From contig CM042016.1 in assembly GCA_023525715.1 (NCBI GenBank), positions 61,975,882-62,039,881 on the forward strand: a DNA stretch of 64,000 nucleotides, written 5' to 3'. Shown piece by piece: positions 31,601 through 43,955 of the stretch. This stretch comes from Cichorium intybus (taxonomy: Eukaryota > Streptophyta > Magnoliopsida > Asterales > Asteraceae). The notes under the pieces were generated by a model, which was not told where the DNA came from, did no database searches, and saw only the letters and a list, made by a program, of their open reading frames with translations. Position 1 is the first letter of the stretch. Every line of letters begins with the position of its first letter. The translations under genes and the position numbers were made by a program.

Positions 31601-32238
31601 ATGTGAAAAAGTTCCAATGGTTCGAGGATCTTTGTGTTGATGATTGTTGAATGGCTCTTTCGACTTTGTTTTCCGAGTTCGCAGGCATCACACAGACGAT
31701 CTTTGTCGTACTTTAGTAGAGGTAATCCTCGCACAAGATCACCAAGTACAAGCTTGTTGATATCCCTGAAATTCATGTGAGATAAACGTCTATGCCAAAG
31801 CCAGCTATCATCATTCGCAGCTTTTGTGAGTAAGCAAATAGCAGGTTTTCCGAGGATGGGACGCATATCCAAGGGAAACATTTCTCCTTTTCATTTCGAC
31901 TTTAGAACTATCTTCTTAGTTTTCTTTTCAATGAGTTCGGAACCATCTTCATCAGATGAGACTTTAAGCCCAGTTCCGAAAACTAATTGCGAAACGCTGA
32001 TTAAGTTGTGCTGAAGCCCTTCAACATATGCGACCTTGCGAATGGTGATTTCACCATTTGTGATCATGCCATATCCTTTGATATTTCCAGTTGCATTGTT
32101 GCCATAGCTGACTCTTCCTCTATTCTGTAGCGACCGATATTCTCGTAATTCCTCCCTTCTCCCTGTCATGTGACGCGAACAGCCGCTATCAATATACCAT
32201 TCTGGGTCATACTATTCATCACGTAGTACCTGCGTAAG
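28672..32238 (-). pseudogene. Pol of element D (protease, integrase, RT, RNase H), broken by stops
   Basis: The frame is constant over the whole length, but in-frame stops occur at 32212, 31891, 31000, 30295, 29836, 29473 and 29431. Domains: protease WYIDSGCSRHMTG; zinc region WLWHRRLSHMN and CDACELGK; integrase HIDLCGPS, IRSDNGTEF and TPQQNGVVERRNR; a long acidic Ser/Thr-rich linker (about 30300-30860); RT with KARLVVKGYCQEEGIDY, YQMDVKCAFLNGE, YGLKQAPRAWY and YVDD; RNase H with AFSDADLGGCGLDRKSTS, STAEAEYIAA and KHIALRYHFIKDH, ending near AEIFTKA. The family is close to A and B but distinct. Almost all damage is point nonsense with the frame preserved; two of the stops replace what look like CGA arginine codons (31891, 30295). 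Confidence 0.9.
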
Positions 32239-35200
32239 TTAGAGAGATTTAGGAACCCAAACCAATGTGGGTCCATGTGAGAATTTCTGAGTAACAGGAA
32301 ATATGCATGATTTTTCAACCCAAAATGATTGTATCTTTAGACGTTGATTTTCCTGCTTAACACTTTTAAACACTTTTATTTTTGTTGTTACCCAAGCTAC
32401 TTTAGCAAAACGAGACTTTTTAGCAACGAAAACATTTGAATGTTGAAAATACTGAGCTTTCTAATTTGGAACGATTTCAGATTTATTCACGGGTTTGGAT
32501 ATTTGGGAAATAGGTTTCGATTCTGAAGTGGATGCCTGTAGAACCTTGTTGAACATATTCAGTTTTGATATTTGTTTGGGTTCTGAGGTAGGAACAATCT
32601 TAGCTTTGGCTTTTATGTCGTTAGACTTAGAGGTAGAGGTTTGGTTTCTCAAGTTTGATAAGTTGGGGATATTTGGTTTAGAAAAAGATGATTGTTGTGA
32701 TTTCTGAATCGGAACTGAAGGGACTTTCGGAGCAGTTTTTGAAGTAGAACAAAAGAAGTTTTTGTCATTTTTATTTCTCTAAAATTGTTTTTGTTCTTTC
32801 AAATTCTTTTTCTATCTAGCATTCATCTGTTTCCGTTTCGCTATAAGCTCTTCAAGAGGCCTATGAATGCGAGTTACCAAAGAGTGTTGTTGCAACTTTG
32901 AATTCCTTGTCCCTGCTTGAGAAAATGAATCTCTTTGATTCACGGAGCCTGAAATGTATTTTCCTCGAGATCTCCAAGAGGTCATTTCTGAAAGGCCTTT
33001 TGTTTCATCGGAGTTGTCGATCGGTTTAGACCAGAAGAACGTATCGCATCCATCAGAATTATCTTTATCAACCAGGACTTTTAGTTCGGAAACGTCTTTT
33101 GAATTTAGGCCTTTTTTCATAAAAACCTGGTTCGGAACAGTTTGAATTTTCGGAAACATCGTTGCTTGTTCTTTTAAGGATGCAGTCCTTTATTTTCAAT
33201 AATTCTTGCAAAAGCTACTGAGTTTTCAGAAATAACCTTTTTATTGATTTCAGTTGTACTGTTTATAAATTCCGAACAGTCAATTTCATCCTCAACAGAT
33301 ATCTCACTCATTTCGCTTTCATCAAAATCAGAAATATTCTCATTAACGGGAGTATTATGAGAATTCAATTTAGAGCATAATGAGTGAAAGTTCTTTAAGG
33401 TTGTTGTTTTGATTTCCTCATGATCGTTTTCAGAAAAATATTCTTTAACCATGTTTTTATGTTCTTTGGACTGAATATAACTTTCAATTTTGTCAAGTCC
33501 GATTCGATAAGCTTCCGAAACCTCATCGGATGAAACAATGGTTTCACACCTGTAGCATTCAGCATCGATTTCATCCTCTTTCAATTCGAGAAAGGGTAAA
33601 ATCATTTTATGTAAACCCCTGCCTATATCACAATCAAGATGCAGTTGTGTACTGTTATTGTAAAGACATTTTGCAATTAAACAAAAAATGTTCTGTTGTT
33701 TCAAAAGCAACAAATTGCCTCTCTTAACATAGATAATATCATCCTTGGCTCTAACTAACTCATTATCCAACGCCTTGCTTTTTTTTCGCCTTTCCTCATT
33801 TTTATTCGATATCCTGCTCAATTGGTCATTTAAGTTAGAATTACTTAGGCGTGTCCTTTTTAAGCTATCACTTAAACTGGAAACAGTAAACCTGAGATTA
33901 TCTAATTCATTATCATAACTGGAAGAGCAGATATTTAATGTTTTGAGGATAGAATGTACCTTGTTGACCACAGTTTCACATTCCTCAACTTGTTCAAAAA
34001 CAGGCTTGGCAGCGAAACAGCTTGCTGACTTTTGACCCCCATCAGTAGAGTATCCTCTGCTTTCAGAACTGTCGTCTCTCACCATAAAGCATCTACCATG
34101 TGTTGGGTTTCTCACTTCCTCTTCCTCTGAATCCGTTGACCAGATCTCAACTGCACCGGATTCACTATCTTCTTTACTACAAAGGCTGTTTTGGCTGTGG
34201 GAGTGTCATTTTTCTTTAGATCTGCAATTTTCTTGACATAATACGCTTCATCTTTCACCTGATCCTTCTTTTCTTTTTGTTTTCGGAGCAAACAGTCCTT
34301 AATGAAGTGGTTCTTGCCTTTGCAGAAGTGGCAGTCATAACCAGAGTCGCCTACTAGCATCTTTTCTTCTTCAGCTTTTGGTTTCCTTTGATTATCTTCT
34401 TGTGTCTTTTCCGAGTTGAAATTACTTTGTCGACTTTGGTTTTTAAACTAGGAGAAGTTTTTCTTGAAGAATTTCTTCGGATTGGATACCATTAAGGCTT
34501 TCTCTTCCCTAGTCAAATCATCATCGGAAAAGTCAGATTTTGAATCATCGTCAGCTGTCTTCTTTCCTTTTGCAACAAGAGCAAGAGAACCCAGACTGGC
34601 AGTTGTTTTCGCTTCAGAAGTGATCTCTTTCTCGTGGGATTTAAGGATGGCCATCACCTTCGCCAGAGTGTAGTTTTTAAATTGTTCATGTGCCTTTATC
34701 GTTGAGACAATGGTTTTCCACTCCGATCGAAGACTATTCAAAAAGGTGACCTTTTGCTCAATTACCGTTCGAGCGATCTTGTACTTCAACGGTCTGCTAA
34801 GAAGGTGGTTGTATCGATTGAAAGTTTGAGTTAGAGTTTCATCTGGAGCTTGTTCAAAAGATCCGAAATCGGAAAGAAGAGTAGTTTGAACAGAGTGCTC
34901 CAGATCAGCATCTCCTGAATATAATTCCTTTAATCTATCCCATATCTCTTTCGCTGTTTCACATAAACTCACTAAGCGAAGAGTATCAGCTTGAAGAGCA
35001 AATCAAATGATTCTGAATGCCTTTATGTTGCACATGAGTTTATTCTTCTCATCAAGAGGTAGATCGGTGTGAGTGAAAAGTAGAGCATTATATTCTTTCA
35101 AAGTCTTTATGACTCTTCTTGTGGTTGCATGAGCAAACGGTTCTTCAGTAATAGCCTGCCAGATTGTTGCTCCATGTTCTTCAATGCCTAGAACATAATC

Positions 35201-35317
35201 ATCGAAGTGCAGCCCCCATACCTCGTATTCTTGTGTGAAAAGAATTGGGATCCTGGTCGTGGACCCGATGCTGCTGGACAGATTGAATGATTGAGTGTGT
35301 TGATCTTCTTGTGCCAT
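32239..35317 (-). pseudogene. Gag of element D, broken
   Basis: The start MAQEDQHTQSFNLSSS at 35317 lies 57 bp inside the primer site. The N-terminal gag core has RIPILFTQEYEVW and AKEIWDRLKELYSG, and the knuckle CHFCKGKNHFIKDC is near 34320. A long coiled-coil-like middle follows (33200-34000), and the tail ends in TLVWVPKSL before TAA at 32239. Stops at 35003, 34448, 32812, 32461 and further points, and frame changes near 34150 and 33165, break it. The terminal VWVPK followed by a stop matches A and B. Pol continues in the same frame as the gag tail. Confidence 0.85.
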
Positions 35318-35373
35318 GTGATCTTGTTTGAATATGAATCAGACGTAATATCGAATGAGATACACAGTCTCCC

Positions 35374-35385
35374 GCTCTGATACCA
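35374..35385 (-). other. Primer binding site of element D (initiator-Met tRNA)
   Basis: TGGTATCAGAGC on the minus strand, two bases inside the 5' LTR, is the same site and spacing as in A and B. Confidence 0.92.
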
Positions 35386-35387
35386 AT

Positions 35388-35709
35388 TGTTGAGATAAAA
35401 AGAGTGGATCTGGATTCAAACAATGCGGAATAAGAATGATAAACAAGAAACACGAACACACAATATGATGAACTGATGTCGAATGATTAAAAAGCAACTC
35501 AAGAACAATTCGATGTGAACTATTCTGTATGAGTGCCGTAAAGAGATTACAAAAAGTTAACCCTAATTAGGGTACAAGCAAGCTATAAATACTAAAACTA
35601 AGTATGGAAGGACAAGCCCATTCCATAACCGACTAGCTAATTTCTTGGCACAAAATCATGTGATAAATCAGAACCGCATCTTTGACTCAATCTCATTTAT
35701 GACTCAAAA
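35388..35709 (-). repeat. 5' LTR of element D
   Basis: The 322-bp LTR is the partner of 22677-22997. The left end has GAGATAAAAAG in place of GAGACAAAAAG, and the right end reads CAAAA where the partner has CAACA, so the canonical terminal CA is lost at 35709. It is followed by the target copy CATGC (35710-35714). Confidence 0.93.
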
Positions 35710-35714
35710 CATGC

Positions 35715-35858
35715 TCAAACTCATGACATAAGATTTCACTTGTAGAACCAAAGATAATGTCATCCACATGGATCTGGACAATAATTTGGTCATTGTCTTG
35801 GTGCTTGATGAACAGAGTCTGATCAATAGTGCCTCTTGTGTAACCATGCTGCAACAGA
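35715..35858 (-). pseudogene. Element C pol fragment: RT catalytic region between two insertions
   Basis: These 144 bp of RT are stranded between D and gypsy E. On the minus strand they read GTIDQTLFIKHQ and IIVQIHVDDIIFGST. The catalytic motif is HVDD where A, B and D have YVDD. Both sides carry target duplications of different elements (CATGC left, TGATC right), so it is the middle piece of C pol. Confidence 0.88.
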
Positions 35859-35863
35859 TGATC

Positions 35864-37617
35864 TGTGACATCCGCCTAAAATGGATTCTGGTCAACCCAA
35901 CCCCAATTGGAAATTTAATAAACCCTACTCGAGATTTCTTGACGCTAATAGGATCAAAACCCTTACACTACGATATAAATTGACGTTAATAGCAATATAG
36001 CATAGTATAACGTTATAACTATAATCAAATTAAATTATGATACCATATTAAAATCAAATCAAAGTATGAGGCTCTAATTAAATTAAAAAAATCAAACTTG
36101 AATGCTATAATTAAACTTCAAATCAAAGTAGATTGTTATAATCAAATAATAACCTATTTTTTTTATAAAACTCTATTTTTATAAATACTACATTAAATTT
36201 TATAAAACTCTTAAGATGCTTGTGCTAGTGGGGAATTATGAAGACCACCAAAAGTAAAAGTTTATTCCCATTGTCTCCCACTCACACCTCCTATCATCTT
36301 TCCTTTCATTTTTCTCTCAACACATTATTCTCATCACCATTCAAACCATTTCTATTCTTTCTCTCCCTATCAATCTCGAAATTCCTCCTAGAAATCTTCA
36401 TTTTTCAGCCAAGAACACTCTAATATACTCAAATCTCCATCCCTCTTGAAGCATTCATCAAGGTATGTTGTTAAAAGTCTCAAATTCATGAATGAAACAA
36501 ATTAAATCCACCAAACTATCTAAAACTCATTTTATGCATAAACCAGATTTTTCTCAAGATCCCATCAATAAAGTAAGAAGTTCTGGAAATTTTCAGAAAA
36601 TAACTTATTTTTATTGAATTACTATAATTATTGAAATAAAATAGGGCAATAATTCACATAAAATACTTTTTGCAGTCAATAAATTCTAGGAAAATTTTTG
36701 AACAACCCATATATTGATTAAAGTGGATTTATAAAGTTTCATGCATTTATATTACTGTTTGATTCTTATTTTGTATTTTATTTTGTTGTAGATAAATAAA
36801 TACCAAAATATAGTTATGTATGTTAAAAACTATATTTTATATTTTTAGCACCTTATTAACATTTTAAAGACTCCATGACAAAATGTACAGATTTTTGTAA
36901 GAATTTTTGCTTATTTTTCTTGACTTAATAATTATTTAATGGTTTAAATTGATAATAAATAGCTACACATGTCCATAAATTATAAAACCTTATCAGAATA
37001 TCATATATAACATGTTAATCATAAATAAAAAGTTTAATGAATTTCCCTTAATCTTTTACTATTATTTATGATTTTATTGCTTAATTAATAATGAAAAATA
37101 TAAGAAATACTTCTCATAGTCACAAATATCCAAAACATTTACAGAAGACTCAATATAATGTTAGAAAACAATGCTTAAATTTCCAGAATTTTTAGGGATC
37201 ATTTATTATTTTTCCCGAGTTTTGTTGTTGTTTAATCATTAAAATACTAAATAAATACTAAAGCAGTTAAGAAAAATATGAAAATTTTACAGTAATTACT
37301 ATTTTATGAAATAATGATTTTTTGATAATTTTAGAATGTTTCATTACTGTTTAGTATTTAAAACCATTTTCCTAAATATCTAAGCATGTAAAAATGCATT
37401 TTTAATGATTATTTCATATAAATAATTGTTCATAATATATAAAATCTGTAAATACTTATAATTTGACTAGTTATTATTTTAATAAGAAATTATTAAAATC
37501 TTTCCTAAAGTGAAAACATAAATTAATTAAGAAAAGTAATTAATTCAATTTAAAATTCATTTAACATATAAATACATTAATATTCAAAACAAAATTTGGA
37601 TAATTGTTAATTCATCT
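35864..37617 (+). repeat. 5' LTR of element E, first piece
   Basis: 1754 bp match 58055-59806 with scattered substitutions. The segment is AT-rich. It contains a frame of 61 codons (36238-36423, repeated at 58428-58613) that is CT-rich untranslated sequence rather than a gene. It ends with CATCT, the target of insertion B. Confidence 0.93.
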
Positions 37618-39067
37618 TGTTGAAAAACACGATAACTGATCTCCACGAATAAGGTTTTTAAGCCTATTACTGTGTGACAGATATGTATTTTATCTATAAT
37701 ATGCGGAATAAAATAAAATGGTAAATCTAAACTAGACAGTATTTAAATAGACAGAAAGCGGTAAATAAAGTAAAAGTTAGAAGTTAAAGGTTAGATGTAA
37801 TAAACGCCATTATCAACGATAACGTGTTTTTACAATAAATAAAAAGGTTAGAAGTTAGAAGTTAGAAGTTAGAAATTAGAAATTAGATGTTAGATGTAAT
37901 AAACGCCATTATCAACGATAACGTGTTTTTACAATAAGTAAAAATGTTAGAAGTTAGAAGTTAAATGTCTCGGTTAAATACAGTCCACATATGTTTTCGT
38001 TGTCACAGTTCAATTCGGGTGTATTGGAAGTTTGGTACAGTTGATTTATTACAGTTTAAATAAATCAATAACGACACATATAATTTTAAAAGAACTTATC
38101 GATAGTTGCGGAAGATAGCGTTTTTCTTGATATGTCGATTTCTTGTTCTTCACGGTAAGATGAGGTTTTGGTGATTTTTGGTGTCGGGTAGAGGTTGTTT
38201 AGAGGTTTGGAGTTTGGTGTCGGGTAAGGGTTGTTTGGAGGTTTGAAGTTTGGTGTCGGGTGGAGGTTTTGATTCTTGCGGTTTTGCGGTTTGATCCTCG
38301 TTGCCAAATGCAGAAATATCAGAATTTTGAGGTTTCTGGTCGTGGATATGCTTGAGGATAATAAGAGTATGTAGTGTTGTGTGTAGAAATCAGCAAGAGG
38401 AAGCTTGTATTTATAGTCTGTTCCAGCGAAGATCGGGTCGCGATCTTTATGGGATCGGGTCGCGATCTCGAGTGGTTCCCGCTTTTGTGCTGGCCACTAC
38501 CCGACTCGGTGGAGTTGGTCGCTGGGATCGGGTCGCGATGGGATAAAGATCGGGTCGCGATCCGGGTCCGGTCGCGATTGGTGGAAGGTCGGGTCGCGAT
38601 CTCGAGTGGTTCACGCTTTTGTGCTGGCCACTACCCGACTCGGTGGAGTTGGTCGCTGGGATCGGGTCGCGATGGGATGAAGATCGGGTCGCGATCCGGG
38701 TCGGGTCGCGATGGTTGGAAGATCGGGTCTCGATCTCGTCGGGTTGCCATAGGCTCGCGATCCTTGGTCAGCAAAGCGTCACGTGTTTGTCACTTAGATC
38801 GGGTCGCGATCTGGGTTGGATCGGGTCGCGATCTGCACTGTTCCAGCCTTTTTCTTCTTTTGTTTTGATTTTCTTCATTTCGTGACACATGAGCTGTTGG
38901 GTCGCGATTGCTGTCGTTGGGTGACATTTTTGCTCTTTGGTACATAGCGTCATTTTCTCCGGTTTGGTTGAACTCGATTTTACGCAACCTGAAATAAACT
39001 GTTAATAAAAACATTTCGACTTATTTCAGTGATGGTCACATAAAAACATAAAAAACATTATTCAACA
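37618..39067 (-). repeat. 3' LTR of element B
   Basis: This 1450-bp LTR, read on the + strand, begins TGTTGAAAAACACG and ends TTATTCAACA. It shares the array of GGGTCGCGAT units (about 38430-38910) and the TATA box (38415-38408, minus strand) with A. It has one extra AAATTAG unit near 37880 relative to the right LTR. Confidence 0.95.
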
Positions 39068-39079
39068 ATTTCCACCTAT
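39068..39079 (-). other. Polypurine tract of element B
   Basis: ATAGGTGGAAAT on the minus strand. The G run seen in A is interrupted by a T. Confidence 0.8.
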
Positions 39080-40544
39080 GTGATCATTAATGAAATGAGG
39101 AGAAAAATGTTTGATTGAAATTCTTGAAATTTGGATAAGACATTTATAAAACCATATCACTTGTTTTGAAAGAGTGTGACTAGATTTTACTTATGTTTTG
39201 AAAAATGTTTGTCAAGAATATTTGTTTCTGAATCAAAGTCTCGAGTTCGATTATCAAAAGGTTTTTGTATATGTATTTTCGTAATATTCCTTAAGATTTT
39301 ATAGCATTTATAAAGACGACAAGTGATCTTAATAGGTCGATTCAGATGAACGCTCATAGGTATAGCTCACACTTGACTGAGGTGTTTGTTTGTTCTGGGT
39401 GCAGAACTGGTGTATAATCACTAAAGATGAGTGATATCTCTCAGTTTGAAGGTGTTGACTTATGCTTAACGTGGATTTATACCTATATACTTTAGTCACT
39501 TGGTCTTCATATTAGATAATCAATCACATAAGACTGGTTTCGGCATTACTCAGAGGGTTTCTTCATTCATGTCATTGATGTTCATTCTCTCTCCTTCGGT
39601 AAATACATGTAGAGGGGTTTTGAAATTTTCATAGTGCAGTTTGCAACTAAGAGTATTCAATTTATGAAGGCTACAGTATCCTGGTCAATCTTTGGTTTTG
39701 ACAGCTATATTTGATAAAGCTTTTGAGAAATTCGTCGTTTGAGAGATGTCTGTCTTGATGGATTTTGTTGTTAATCTTTCTTTTCTTTGGTGAGGTGTTC
39801 ACCTTTGTCTTTATCTTTTCTTGATTTGTACAAATGCACATTGTGTAAAAGATATCTGATGTGGTTACCAATTGTGATTTGTTTACAGCTTTTGTTGGAT
39901 ATAACTTTGTCGTTTCTTCATTTGTCAGATTCGTTATGCCAGATGATGAAGCTTTTCTTTGAAGTGGTTTGATTGAGGATAGGGATAGGTGATATAATAG
40001 ACAGTTTGTCTAATATATAAGAAAATGAAAGTATCGTCCCTGGTCATTTTGATATCTAAGCAAAAATGAGACTAGCATCACGGTATAAGAGTATAAATCC
40101 TATAAGTCATAATGAAAACACCTTTGCTCACAGAAATGAATTCCACTTAGCAGTTAAAGACGAGGCACAATTTCTCACATGGGTTTGGTTTTCATCTGAA
40201 TCTCCTGATCTTATGTCCCTTAATAGATAAAATCGTTATAATTGAAATAAATTCAAAGGGAATAGGAGAATATACATAAAAAATGTTTGAAATTTGAACC
40301 TTCTCTTTAATTAAGAATCAATATAACTGAGAACATTCATCGAGCATAAGTATCTGAAAATTTAGTCAAGAAGATGTTAAATCACATGGTTTTATAAAGA
40401 CTTTAAAAGGATAAAACTTTATTCTAATTTTTTGAATAATTTGGTTATTTGAATGTTTTTGGTAAATTTTGGTTATTTGAATGTTTTTGGATTTTCTTTT
40501 TGAATGAAAGTAAACACTCTTATGTACAAACAAAAAGTAAGAGA
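39080..40544 (-). other. Noncoding region between pol and 3' LTR of element B
   Basis: It is the counterpart of 9140-10622 in A, with high similarity and no reading frame of note. Confidence 0.75.
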
Positions 40545-43500
40545 TTAGGAATGGATGTTATCTGGATTCAACATTCCTAGACGGCCTAGGAAGTATTGAA
40601 ACTTGGTTTCGTCTAGAGCCTTAGTAAAGACATCGGCAATTTGATCTTCTGTGTTTATGAAGTGCAATTCGATATGACCTTTTTGAATATTATCTTTGAG
40701 GAAATGATATCGAATGTCGATGTGCTTTGTCATGGAATGATGCACGGGATTGTGAGAAATGGCAATAGCGCTGGTTGAGTCACAAAATATTGGAATTTGT
40801 GATACTTTGTAGCCATAGTCACGTAATTGAGTTTGCATCCACATGACTTGTGAACAACAGCTTGCGGCAGCTACATATTCAGCTTCTGCGGTTGAAGTGG
40901 ACACGCATGATTGTTTCTTTGAGGTCCAACTTACCAGTCTGCCTCCAAGAAATTGGCAAGAACCAGATGTGCTTTTTCTGTCTAGTCTGCATCCTCCATA
41001 GTCGGAGTCGGTGAAGGCATTAAGCTGAAAATCAGAGTTAGCTGGATACCAAAGGCCAAGAGATGGAGTTCCTTTAAGATATTTGAAAATTCTTTTCACA
41101 GCTATGGCATGAGATTCCATAGGATTGGCTTGGTATCTGGCATAGACACATGTAGAAAACATGATGTCGGGTCTGCTGGCTGTGAGGTATAGGAGTGATC
41201 CTATCATTCCTCGATATTTCTTTTGATCAATAGGCTTGCCATTTAAGTCTGCATCCAATTTGTAACCAAGGGACATTGGGGTTTTAGCTGTATTGGATTT
41301 GTCAAGAGAAAAACGAGTTAGAAGATTTTTGACATAATTTTCTTGATTGATGAAAATTCCATCTGATGATTGTTTGACTTGTAGTCCAAGAAAAGTAGTC
41401 ATTTCTCCTATCATGCTCATCTCAAATTTGCTCTTCATTAAATCTGCAAACTTGATACTCAAGGATTCATCAGTAGAACCGAAAATAATGTCATCGACAT
41501 ATATTTGAACGATTAACAGATGTTTATTAAAAATTTTACGAAAGAGAGTTTGATCAATTGAACCTCTTTTGAATCCTGATTCTTCTAGAAATGTTGACAA
41601 TGTTGAATACCAGGCTCGAGGTGCTTGTTTTAAGCCATAAACTGCTTTTTGTAACTTAAAACTGTGATTTGGGAACTGTGGATCTTCAAAACCTGGAGGT
41701 TGTTGAATATACACATCGCGATCAATCTCTCCATGTAAAAATGCACATTTTACATCCATTTGGTAAACTTTGAAGTTCTTGTGTGCTGCATATGCTAGAA
41801 AGATACGAATGGCTTCGAGTCTTGCAACTGGAGCATAAGTTTCATCGTAATCGATTCCTTCTTGTTGAGAATAGCCCTTGACGACAAGTCTTGCTTTGTT
41901 TCGACAAACTATGCCTTGATCATCAGTTTTGTTTCTGAAAACCCATCTTGAACCTACTACAGTAACATCGGGAGGAGTAGGAACAAGATCCCATACTTGG
42001 TTTCTTTCGAATTCAGCTAGTTCTTCTTGCATGGCTTTGACCCAGTCTGGATCTTTGAGAGCTGAATGGATGGTTTTGGGTTCAGTCATGGATAAGAATG
42101 CTCCGTATAAACATTCATTTGAGGTAGCGGCTCTTGTTTGAATACCAGAATTGGGATCTCCTATAATTTGTTCTGCAGGATGATTTCTGGTCCATTTGTT
42201 TAGGCGTGTTTTTTCAGGTATTTCGATTGGTGTTTCTATGTCCCATTGTTCTTCTTGGTCAGGTGATTCTGTTGGGAATAGATTTTGGTTGTTGTCAGAT
42301 ATGTCTTTTTGGATTATAGGGTGAGAATGAGGTAAAGAAGGTTCCCCCATAGATGATGCACTGGGATCATTTTGGACAGGTGGATTGGGAGTGTTCAAAG
42401 AGGAATTTAGTGTTGGTAATTCCCCCTCGACTTGATCTGTATTTTCTTGGTTTGATTGTGAAGTTTCTGCATCGGAGGTTCCTGTAGGAATTGTAGAAGA
42501 TGTTAGAAATTCAGAACTATAAGCGGTTTTGGGTTGTTCAAAAAGTAAATCAAGATCAATTTCTATGTCCGTAGAAGGCATTTGCTGAATTGGATTTTGA
42601 AAAATATTATCGATCATTTTAGAACCAAAATGTTTACGATCCAATTTTCTGACATAAAATTCATCGAAATGAATATCGGTACTTTCTTCAATTACTCTAG
42701 TACGTTTGTTCAGTACTCGATAAGCAGCTGAGGTAAAAGAGTAACCAAGGAAAATTCCTTCGTCTGATCTTGATTCAAATTTTGAAAGGTGATCTTTGTT
42801 ATTCTTTATGAAGCATCGACAACCAAAAATATGAAAGAATTTGATGTTTGGTTTTCGGTTGTTAATGACTTCTTATGGTGTTTTATGAAGTTGTTTATGG
42901 ATTAAAGAACGATTTTGAGTGTAGCAAGCTGTGGCTATTGCTTCTGCCCAGAAGTATTGTGGCAGATCAGCAAAGATGAGCATTGATCTTGCAGCTTCGC
43001 ACAGAGTTCGGTTCTTTCTTTCAACAACGCCGTTTTGTTGAAGAGTATAAGGGGCTGAGAAGTTGTGTTCGATGCCTTTGTTTTTGAGAAATGAGTCTAG
43101 AGTTATGTTTTTGAACTCTAAACCATTATCACTTCGGATTCTTCGAACTGGTCGTTTGAGCTTTAATTCAATCTGTTTGATGAAGTTGATTACTTCTTCA
43201 GGTGCTTCTGACTTTAGCCTTAAAAAGAAAACCCAAGTAAAGCGTGAGTAATCATCAATAATGACAAGGATGTATTTCTTCCCTTTTATGCTTTGGGTTT
43301 TTGCTGGGCCGCAAAGATCAATGTGCAGTAATTCTAGTGGTTTGGATACACTAGATTCAGGAATGCTTTTATGAGAGGATTTGGACAGTTTTCCTCCTTC
43401 ACAAGCTGCACAAAGAGTTTCATTATCAAGTTTCAGAAGTGGCAGTCCGCGAACAAGATCATTTGCAATTAACTTGTTGATGTAGCCGAAGTTGAGATGG

Positions 43501-43955
43501 GAAAGACGACGATGCCACAACCAACTAATATCAGCAGAAGCTTTGGACAAGAGACAGATGTCTGGTTTTCCATAGATAAGGTCCATATCTAGTGGATACA
43601 TGTTGCCTAGACGATCAGAATTAACTAGAATGGCTTTGGTCTTGGCATCCGTGATTATGCTTCGTTGTTTGGTGAAAAGAACTTCATGATTGTTGTCACA
43701 AAGTTGTGATACGCTGATTAGGTTGTGTTTCAGTCCGTCAACGTAGGCTACTTTCTTGATGGTGAAGTGACCATTTGTTATGTTTCCATAACCTTTGATT
43801 CTTGCAGTCATGTTATTTCCAAAAGTAACATCTTGTTTGGATTCTGTGGGTTTGAAGTCTCGTAGAAAGCTCTGGTTTCCTGTCATATGCTTGGAGCAGC
43901 CACTATCGATATACCATGTGCCATCCTTGGGCTCTCCAGCACAAAATGCCTGCAA
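40545..43955 (-). pseudogene. Pol of element B with one nonsense codon
   Basis: It has the same length and domain order as A pol: protease WYIDSGCSKHMTG, integrase with its D,D,E motifs, RT with YVDD, RNase H to DVFTKALDE. A TAA at 42873-42875 stands where A has a tyrosine codon (in the TPYEV segment after the integrase core), so only protease and integrase would be made. The integrase has TLQQNGVVERK where A has TPQQNGVVERK. The rest is open to TAA at 40545. The frame itself is unshifted. Confidence 0.93.

Larger units (their letters stand above)
22677..35709 (-). mobile_element. Element D: Sirevirus-type copia element with extra genes
   Basis: This 13-kb copia element lies on the minus strand, inserted in the RT region of C. 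The target duplication CATGC lies at 22672-22676 and 35710-35714. The LTRs are short (321 and 322 bp) and differ at about ten positions, so D is older than A or B. Order on its own strand: LTR, primer site, gag, pol, an antisense Agenet-like gene, a third frame of about 1080 codons, polypurine tract, LTR. Gag, pol and the third frame all carry stops or frameshifts. The right LTR has CAAAA instead of CAACA at its 35709 end. The 5.7 kb of extra sequence between pol and LTR sets it apart from A-C. Confidence 0.93.

Noticed and set aside
36238..36423. 61-codon frame repeated at 58428-58613
   Set aside because: It repeats only because it lies in the two LTRs of E. It is CT-rich with Ser/Phe/Leu composition typical of untranslated sequence.
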